DNA of 64,000 bases from the NCBI RefSeq assembly GCF_030811555.1, contig NZ_JAUSQZ010000001.1, positions 2,663,241-2,727,240 on the forward strand. Reading direction: 5' to 3'. The translations under genes were made by a program, and so were the position numbers. The DNA comes from Kineosporia succinea. Lineage in GTDB: Bacteria > Actinomycetota > Actinomycetes > Actinomycetales > Kineosporiaceae. The notes under the pieces are model-generated. The model ran no database searches, was not told the DNA's origin, and saw nothing but the letters and a program-made list of their open reading frames with translations. Shown here in pieces: positions 58,094 to 64,000 of the stretch (positions within the stretch are counted from its first letter, which is position 1; every line of letters begins with the position of its first letter).

Positions 58094-60154
58094 TCACCGG
58101 GCTGTCCAGATCACCTTGTCCGTGCTGGTCTTCACCAGTTCGAGCTTGCCGGTGCTCACCAGCCGCAGCCGGTTCGCGCCCCGGCCCGACGTCTTCGAGG
58201 TCCAGGCGGTGGTGCCGTTGGAGTTGACCAGCGTCAGGTTGCCCGCCTTGTTCAGGGTCAGCCAGTCGGCGTTCTTGGCCCCGGTGCTCCAGATGACGCC
58301 CTTGCCCGTCTGCGTCACCGTGAGGTTGCCGTTGTCGCGGAAGGCCAGGCTGTACTGCCCGTTGGGCGAGCGCAGGGTGCGGCCGCCGCGGTAGAGCGCC
58401 TTGCCCGCGTTCAGGGTGGACCGGCCCGAGATGTTCTGCGCCGGTGCCGTCTTCTGGGCCTTGTTGCTGGTCCAGACCGTCTTCTTGGTGCTGTTGGTGG
58501 TGATCGTCAGTCGGCCCTGGTCGGTGACCTTCAGCGTGGCGGCGCCGCCCCCGGTCGCGGACGACCAGGTGCGCCGGCCGTAGGCGTTGTACGAGACCAG
58601 GTTTCCGGTGCTCGTCATGCGGGTCCAGGCCGCGCCCCGGCCGCTGTGCCACAGCACCCGGCCACCGGGCTTGGTGAGCGTCAGGTCTTTTCCGCTCTGC
58701 GCCAGCGTGTAGAGGCCGTTGGGGCTGGTGATCTTGCTGCCGTTGCGCAGCACCGTGCCGTTGGTGATCGAGGTCTTCGAGGTGGTCGCGGCCGGGGCCT
58801 TCGCCTTCTGCGTGGCGAACAGCAGCCGGCGCGGCCACTTGGTGCTGACCTTGGTGATCATGTTCTCGCCGGCGGTGCCGACGATCGCGTCCTGCACCTG
58901 CTTGGGCGTGGCCTTGGGGTGGTTCTGCAGGTACAGCGCGACGGCACCGGTGACGTGCGGCGTGGCCATCGAGGTGCCGGACAGCGTGGCGGTACGGGTG
59001 TCACCGGTGGACCAGGTGGACTTGATCGACAGACCCGGCGCGTACACGTCCACACAGTCGCCGTAGTTGGAGAACGTGGCCTTCTTGTCGGTCTTGGTCG
59101 AGGCGCCGACCACGATCGCGGCCTTCACGTCGCTCGGTGAGACGTCGCAGGCCGGGATGCCGTTGCCGGAGGCGTCGCCGTTGCCGGCCGCGATCACCAC
59201 GGTGACGCCGTCGGCGATCAGCTTCTTCACCGCGCCCTCGACGACCGGATCGGCGCCGCCCTCGTTGGTGAGGCTGAGGTTGGCCACGGCCGGGGTGCCG
59301 CTCTTGTGGTGCTTGGCGATCCAGTCGAGCCCGTTGGCGACGATCGAGCTGGTGCTGCCGCCCTCGCAGTCGAGCACCCGCACCGGCACCAGCGAGACCT
59401 CTTTGGCCACGCCGTAGGTGGTGCCGCCGATGGTGCCGGCCACGTGGGTGCCGTGCCCCTCGCAGTCCTCGGTGCTGGTGTCGCTGCCGCCGAGCGTGGA
59501 GGTGCCGCCGGAGACCCGGCTCTTGCCCTTCGCGCCGCTCAGCGTGGTGCTGAAGTCGGTGTGGGTGCTGCGGATGCCGGTGTCGACCACGTAGGCGGTG
59601 ACACCCTTACCGGTGTTCGTGTAGTAGTACGAGCCGTTCAGCTTCGACGAGTGCTGGTCGATGCGGTCCAGACCCCACTCGGCGTCCTTCTGCGTGCCGC
59701 TCGTGGCCGTCGAGGAGTACCGCTGGTTCACCGCGACGTAGTCGACCGCCGGGTCCTCGCGGATGTCCTTCAGCTCGTCGCCGGTCAGCGTGGCCGAGTA
59801 GCCCTGCAGGGCGTCGGTGAACTGCGAGTGCACGTCGGCGCCCGCGTCCTTGCCGCGTTCGACGGCCGAGGCCACCAGGGACTGGGCCGAGGAGGTGGCG
59901 CCGTCGACGCCCGCGGCCTTCAGGCCGGCCTGGTCTTTCAGCATGACCAGGTACTCGCCGGCGATCGCGCTCCGGCTGCCGGTGCCGACCAGCGGCGCGA
60001 GGTCGGGGGCACCGCCCAGCGCGGCGGGCAGAGCGTCAGCGACGGGTGTCAGGGTCACCACGGCCACCGTCGCGACCGTCAGCCCGACGGCAGTCCTGAT
60101 CAACGCTTTCCGGCGGGGTAGGGCCCGATGGGGGGCGCGGGGATCCGTCGTCAC
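58094..60154 (-). CDS. Secreted S8 subtilase with two C-terminal lectin-type domains
   Basis: A 686-residue exported protease. Signal peptide (KALIRTAVGLTVATVAVVTLTPVADA), I9 propeptide (AGEYLVMLKDQAG... YSATLTGDELKDIREDPAVDYV), then a proteinase K/aqualysin-type domain with Asp in VVDTGIRSTH, His in CEGHGTHVAGTIGG, Asn in VIAAGNGDASG and Ser in LSGTSMATPHVTGA. The C-terminal 280 residues hold two bulb-type-lectin-like repeats (LRNGSKITSPNGLYTLAQSGKDLTL; LYRGGRTLRSPNGQYSLAFRDNGNLTV) that may bind glycans. GTG at 60154 chosen; GTG at 60163 is also possible. Confidence 0.9.
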   Translation of the reverse strand: MTTDPRAPHRALPRRKALIRTAVGLTVATVAVVTLTPVADALPAALGGAPDLAPLVGTGSRSAIAGEYLVMLKDQAGLKAAGVDGATSSAQSLVASAVERGKDAGADVHSQFTDALQGYSATLTGDELKDIREDPAVDYVAVNQRYSSTATSGTQKDAEWGLDRIDQHSSKLNGSYYYTNTGKGVTAYVVDTGIRSTHTDFSTTLSGAKGKSRVSGGTSTLGGSDTSTEDCEGHGTHVAGTIGGTTYGVAKEVSLVPVRVLDCEGGSTSSIVANGLDWIAKHHKSGTPAVANLSLTNEGGADPVVEGAVKKLIADGVTVVIAAGNGDASGNGIPACDVSPSDVKAAIVVGASTKTDKKATFSNYGDCVDVYAPGLSIKSTWSTGDTRTATLSGTSMATPHVTGAVALYLQNHPKATPKQVQDAIVGTAGENMITKVSTKWPRRLLFATQKAKAPAATTSKTSITNGTVLRNGSKITSPNGLYTLAQSGKDLTLTKPGGRVLWHSGRGAAWTRMTSTGNLVSYNAYGRRTWSSATGGGAATLKVTDQGRLTITTNSTKKTVWTSNKAQKTAPAQNISGRSTLNAGKALYRGGRTLRSPNGQYSLAFRDNGNLTVTQTGKGVIWSTGAKNADWLTLNKAGNLTLVNSNGTTAWTSKTSGRGANRLRLVSTGKLELVKTSTDKVIWTAR

Positions 60155-60378
60155 GACCCGCACTCTACGGGTGTATCCGTGCGTGATGTCTGCGCCGTGA
60201 CGTCACGTAGAGGCCAAAACCGCGCGTTCCGTGATCGCCATCATCTGTTTCGGTGAGAGCTTGACTCCCCCTTCCGGACCACCTATTTCGTGCTTGACCA
60301 AGATTTAAATGGCGGACGCTGAGCGGCTTGGGCGTGTCTCGCGTCCTTCGGGTCCTCCCGCGGGTCGGGGACGACAAA

Positions 60379-60420
60379 AACGGACGACGTGGGCACCGAT
60401 CGGTGCCCACGTCGTCCGTT
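60379..60420 (-). terminator. Rho-independent terminator of the exonuclease III gene (42-bp perfect palindrome)
   Basis: Bases 60379-60420 form a perfect palindrome, arms AACGGACGACGTGGGCACC with centre GATC. On the minus strand it follows the xthA stop and is continued by a T-run (the plus strand shows ACAAAAA at 60374-60380), the standard terminator form. The rest of the gap 60155-60433 contains no gene; TTGACT near 60260 is promoter-like but faces no gene. Confidence 0.88.
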
Positions 60421-60433
60421 GCTCGAAGCGGTT

Positions 60434-61216
60434 CTACGTCAGCTCGACGATCACCGGAGCGTGGTCGGAGGCGCCCTTGCCCTTGCGCTCCTCGCGGTCG
60501 ATCACGGCGGTCTTGACCCGGTCGGCGAGAGCCTGCGAGGCGAGCACGAAGTCGATGCGCATGCCCTGCCTCTTCGGGAAGCGCAGCTGCGTGTAGTCCC
60601 AGTAGGTGTAGGCGCCCGGGGTGTGGGGGCGCACCACGTCGGCGAAGCCCGCGTCGACGACACCGGTGAAGGCGTCGCGCTCGGGCTGCGACACGTGCGT
60701 GCTGCCCTCGAAGGCGGCCATGTCCCAGACGTCTTCGTCGAGCGGGGCCACGTTCCAGTCACCCATCAGGGCGATCTGGGCCTGCGGGTCGGCGCTCAGC
60801 CAGTCCTGCCCGGCGGCGCGCAGCGCGGCGAGCCACTCCAGCTTGTAGGCCAGGTGCGGGTCTTCGAGGGTGCGGCCGTTCGGGATGTAGAGACTCCACA
60901 CCCGCACCCCGCCGCAGGTGGCGCCGATGGCCCGGGCCTCGGCGACCGCCGGGTCGCCCCACGTCGGCATGGCCGGGAAGCCGTGCTCGACGTTCTCGAT
61001 GCCGACCCGGGAGATGATCGCGACGCCGTTCCACTGCGAGTGGCCCAGGTGCGCGACCTGGTAGCCGATCTCCTCGAAGCGGGCGGTGGGGAACTGCTCG
61101 TCCTTGCACTTGGTCTCCTGGACGGCGACGACATCCACGTCGCTGCGCTCCAGCCAGGCCACGGCACGGTCGACCCGTGCCCGCATCGAGTTCACGTTCC
61201 AGGTAGCGATCCGCAC
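60434..61216 (-). CDS. xth: Exodeoxyribonuclease III
   Basis: A 260-residue ExoIII/AP endonuclease used in base excision repair. Motifs: RIATWNVNSMRAR, VAVQETKC, NGVAIISR, YIPNGR, MGDWNVAP, the FPKRQGMRIDFVLAS segment and SDHAPVIVEL with the catalytic His. The GTG at 61214-61216 begins exactly at the conserved N-terminus; upstream in-frame sequence is unrelated. It ends in a strong terminator. The Mug glycosylase at 1227 is a second repair enzyme in the window but not linked. Confidence 0.95.
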   Translation of the reverse strand: MRIATWNVNSMRARVDRAVAWLERSDVDVVAVQETKCKDEQFPTARFEEIGYQVAHLGHSQWNGVAIISRVGIENVEHGFPAMPTWGDPAVAEARAIGATCGGVRVWSLYIPNGRTLEDPHLAYKLEWLAALRAAGQDWLSADPQAQIALMGDWNVAPLDEDVWDMAAFEGSTHVSQPERDAFTGVVDAGFADVVRPHTPGAYTYWDYTQLRFPKRQGMRIDFVLASQALADRVKTAVIDREERKGKGASDHAPVIVELT

Positions 61217-61482
61217 GCCGCGAGCGTACCCGGCTGGATGCGGCTGATTACGCCTCACCCGAATGCCTGCCGACCGCCCGGGTGAGTTGTGCACGGGCTG
61301 TGTGCATCGAGTGCGGCGATTCCCTCGCCATTCGGACTCCCCGGGCGGCCCCGGCGTCAATTCGGGTTACTCCAAGTGGGTGACGACTCCCTCCGGGCGG
61401 GTGCAAGTGGTCACCTCAAGATGACGACTGACTACGCACTGCGATGAACTGTCATGCGAACAGACGTTAACTGGATGGAGCG

Positions 61483-64000
61483 ATGGGACATCTCTGGGTG
61501 ACCACGAAGAGTCCCGCCACCCGTGCCGCCATGGGTGCCGGTGTGCTCCTGGTGCTCGTGATCGGCCTGGTCCCGAGCCTGCTCGGCCGCCCGGCCGAGC
61601 TCGCCGGGATGAGCACGCTGCCCTGGTGGGTGTTCGCCGTGGCGTTCGCCGTCACCGAGGCCTGTGGGCTGAACGTGGGCGTGCGGGGCCGGCGCTGGGC
61701 GATCTCGCTGAGTGGGATCCCGCTGGCCGCCGGCCTCTACCTGGCCGACCCGGCCGGGCTGCTGGCCGCGCGGCTGGTGGGCAGCCTGCTGGTGTCGGCC
61801 TGGTACCGCCGGCACAGCCCGATGACCCTGCTGACCGGTGCTTTTGCGGTCACCGCGGGCACCGGGACGGCCGAGCTGCTGTTCCGTTTCCTGGTGCTGC
61901 GGCACGACCTGCTCAGCTACTCCGGCCGCACCATGACGTTGCTGGTGGTGGTGCTGGCCGCGCTGGTCGAGATCACTCTGCTGCTGCGGGTGCACTTCGA
62001 CGCCTCCGGGCGCCGCGGTGAGGCGCTGCGTCTGCTGGTGCGGGCCCTCGCGGCGGGTGTGATGGGAGCGGCGATCGGCCTGCTGCCCGTGCTGTCGATC
62101 AGCCGTGGTGAGGCCGTGCTGCCCGGCATCGTGCTCGGGCCCGGCCTGGTGGTCGGTTTCCATGCCTTCGCGATGCTGTCCGACCGGCACCACCGGCTGC
62201 GGCGACTGTACGACCTGTCCGAGGCGCTGGCCCACGTGCCGGCCCCGGCGCGGGCCATCCCGCTGGTGCTCGAGCAGTCCGCCGACCTGCTGCGGGCGAG
62301 GTACGCGGAACTGGTGCTGGAGGAGAACACCCTCAGTGCCGACCGCCGGCTCTGGAGCTTCCGGGCCGGTCAGGTCGTGGGGCCCCGCACCCCGGCCGAC
62401 GACCTCCTCACCCTGCCGTTCCCGCCCGAGACGGGGCGGCTCGTGCGGGGCCGGGGCCGCGCCGAGCGCGAGTTCCTGCGGGCTCGCGGCGTGTGCCAGG
62501 CGGTGCTGGTGCCGCTGCGTATCGACGACCGCGTGGTCGGGCACCTCCTGGTCGGCGAACGGGCCGGTGGCGAACGCGGATTCGCGGCCGCCGACCTGAC
62601 CACCCTGGAGACCGTGGCCGCCCGCGCCGCCGTCGCGCTGGGCAACGGGCACCTGCTGGAGCGGTTGCAGTTCGAGGCCCGGCACGACGAGCTCACCGGG
62701 CTGCCCAACCGCCTCGACTTCCGCGCCCAGCTCGACGAGTGCGTCGGTGACCTGATGTCGACCGGCCGCCCCTGCGCGGTCATGCTGCTCGACTTCAACG
62801 GCTTCAAGGCGATCAACGACAGCCTCGGTCACCAGGCCGGTGACCAGCTGCTGCGGGAGCTGGCCGGACGGTTCCGCGAGGTCGCGGGCCGCGGCGTGAC
62901 CATCGCCCGGCTCGGCGGCGACGAGTTCGCCGCCCTGGCGCCCGGCATGGGTGACGGCGCCGCCCGCGCGCTGGCGCGTCGCCTGCTCTCCGCCTTCGAC
63001 GAGCCGGTGCTGGTGGACGGCAACGAGCTGCGCGCGGCGGGCTCGCTCGGCGTGGCGGTCGGACCCGAGCAGGGCACGACCGGGGCCGAGCTGCTGCGCC
63101 GGGCCGACGTCGCGATGTACGTCGCCAAGTCGGCCGGCGGCGGGTACCGGATGTTCAACCGCACCATGGACCTCCCGGCCTCCCAGGTGCACACGCTGGC
63201 GACAGCGCTCGAGGTGGCGCTGCGCACCGACAGCATCCAGATCGCCGTGCAGCCGATGGTCGACCTGGTCACCGGCCGGGTGCACGCCCTCGAGGCGCTG
63301 GCCCGCTGGAAGCACCCGGAGCTCGGCGAGGTGCCGCCGGAGGACTTCTTCGCGGCGGCCGAGCGCAGCGGGATGGTCGGCGAGCTCTCCCGCCGGGTGC
63401 TCGACCAGGCCCTGTCCGCGGCCCGGGACTGGCTGGAGAACGGCCGTCAGGTGCGGGTCGCGATCAACCTGGCCCCGGGCTGGCTGGCCGACCCGACGCT
63501 GCCCGAGCAGATCACCACCGCGCTCGCGGTGCACGACCTGCCCGCCGAGCAGCTCTACCTGGAGTTCAGCGAGGGCGACGTGATCGACGAGCCCGACCAC
63601 GCGGTGACGGCCCTGGCCCGGTTGCGGGCGCTCGGGGTGCGGTTGTCGGTGGACGACTTCGGCACCGGCTACTCGTCCCTCACCTTCCTGAGCCGGTTGC
63701 CGGTCGACCAGATCAAGATCCACCAGTCGTTCGTGCAGGAGCTCCGCTCGGGCGGGCGCACCCGGGCGGTGGTGCAGTCGATCATCGACCTCGGGCGCAA
63801 CCTGGGGCTGGAGGTGGTGGCCGAGGGGGTCACCGACGCGCACACCCGGATCGAGCTCAAACGCATGGGCTGCGGATTCGGGCAGGGCTACTACTTCGAC
63901 GCGCCGATGGCCGTGGGGGAGCTGTCCTGGCTGGCCGGGCGCCGTCTGAACGGGTTCGGGCACATCGGCCAGGTCGCGTTCCCGCCGGCGCCGCGGGTGC
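61483..64000 (+). CDS. Membrane GGDEF-EAL cyclic-di-GMP protein with GAF domain (3' end cut by window)
   Basis: At least 839 residues; the frame is open to the window end. Residues about 15-240 hold six or seven membrane segments, 255-395 a GAF-like domain, then RHDELTGLPNRLDF leads into GGDEF with an intact GGDEF at about 478-482 (no RxxD inhibitory site before it). The EAL domain has HALEALARW near 604, AINLAPGWL, LYLEFSEGDV, LSVDDFGTGYSSL and VVAEGVTD. The usual KID is KIH (Lys745-Ile-His747). It could make and/or degrade c-di-GMP. ATG with GGATGGAG upstream. Confidence 0.92.
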   Translation, partial: MGHLWVTTKSPATRAAMGAGVLLVLVIGLVPSLLGRPAELAGMSTLPWWVFAVAFAVTEACGLNVGVRGRRWAISLSGIPLAAGLYLADPAGLLAARLVGSLLVSAWYRRHSPMTLLTGAFAVTAGTGTAELLFRFLVLRHDLLSYSGRTMTLLVVVLAALVEITLLLRVHFDASGRRGEALRLLVRALAAGVMGAAIGLLPVLSISRGEAVLPGIVLGPGLVVGFHAFAMLSDRHHRLRRLYDLSEALAHVPAPARAIPLVLEQSADLLRARYAELVLEENTLSADRRLWSFRAGQVVGPRTPADDLLTLPFPPETGRLVRGRGRAEREFLRARGVCQAVLVPLRIDDRVVGHLLVGERAGGERGFAAADLTTLETVAARAAVALGNGHLLERLQFEARHDELTGLPNRLDFRAQLDECVGDLMSTGRPCAVMLLDFNGFKAINDSLGHQAGDQLLRELAGRFREVAGRGVTIARLGGDEFAALAPGMGDGAARALARRLLSAFDEPVLVDGNELRAAGSLGVAVGPEQGTTGAELLRRADVAMYVAKSAGGGYRMFNRTMDLPASQVHTLATALEVALRTDSIQIAVQPMVDLVTGRVHALEALARWKHPELGEVPPEDFFAAAERSGMVGELSRRVLDQALSAARDWLENGRQVRVAINLAPGWLADPTLPEQITTALAVHDLPAEQLYLEFSEGDVIDEPDHAVTALARLRALGVRLSVDDFGTGYSSLTFLSRLPVDQIKIHQSFVQELRSGGRTRAVVQSIIDLGRNLGLEVVAEGVTDAHTRIELKRMGCGFGQGYYFDAPMAVGELSWLAGRRLNGFGHIGQVAFPPAPRV

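Noticed and set aside
60379-60420. Second long perfect palindrome as a novel element
   Set aside because: It directly follows the xth stop and is continued by a T-run on the minus strand, so an ordinary rho-independent terminator explains it.
61432-63963. An 843-codon open frame on the minus strand
   Set aside because: It is antisense to the GGDEF-EAL gene, whose motifs are intact on the plus strand; the minus translation has no recognisable domain.

Overview
The window is a 64 kb piece of a very GC-rich chromosome with frequent GTG starts, tight ATGA/GTGA stop-start overlaps and a gene set typical of a filamentous or motile actinomycete: an HspR-controlled dnaK operon, an actinobacterial Tad (Flp) pilus operon, LmeA/DUF2993, DUF4235 and F420/LLM enzymes. 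Kineosporiaceae-type actinomycetes would fit the gene content, but that family assignment is a guess. No phage, transposase, rRNA, tRNA or CRISPR array was seen.

Layout. 0-6.7 kb holds housekeeping and stress genes (MarR/DoxX pair, Mug glycosylase, Fur-family repressor, hydrolase, secreted endonuclease, acetyltransferase, secreted 5'-nucleotidase). 6.8-11.9 kb looks like a nitrogen-scavenging block: PxpB/PxpC (5-oxoprolinase subunits), an LLM oxidoreductase, an NCS2 uracil/xanthine permease and an orphan DUF2877 (AllH-like) protein. 12.2-19.2 kb is a surface-protein island of four secreted IPT/TIG proteins in two paralogous pairs; one carries an added papain-like protease domain. 19.3-21.4 kb holds a DinB/maleylpyruvate-isomerase-like protein, homocysteine S-methyltransferase, DUF4235 and a short membrane peptide. 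21.4-24.8 kb is a TPP-riboswitch-controlled ECF transporter (YkoE-YkoD-YkoC). It is followed by a gene-free stretch with a 40-bp tandem repeat, a perfect 48-bp palindrome and a G/T-rich repeat tract.

25.4-28.8 kb is a four-gene redox operon (Ser/Thr-rich membrane protein, ApbE, ferric-reductase-like membrane protein, NuoF-like flavoprotein). A two-component system and a divergent secreted protein follow, with a perfect dyad between them. 32.2-36.6 kb is dnaK-grpE-dnaJ-hspR with two HAIR operators; a third HAIR site lies before clpB at 55.3 kb, so both chaperone loci should be repressed together by HspR.

37.6-46.5 kb is a complete overlapping Tad pilus operon (cpaB, a QP/KP-repeat peptide, a TadZ-TadE fusion, TadE, TadA, TadB, TadC, a NarX/NarL-type two-component pair, Flp pilin, TadG-like). 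An opposing three-gene envelope operon of unknown function abuts it. 50.3-53.3 kb is a tandemly duplicated two-gene envelope module, one copy with an OmpA domain. The right end holds a LURP-like protein, LmeA-like protein, ClpB, a subtilase with lectin-type repeats, exonuclease III and a GGDEF-EAL protein cut by the window edge.

The best candidates for something undescribed are the TIG/papain surface island, the duplicated OmpA-linked module, and the Tad operon oddities (QP/KP-repeat peptide and TadZ-TadE fusion).
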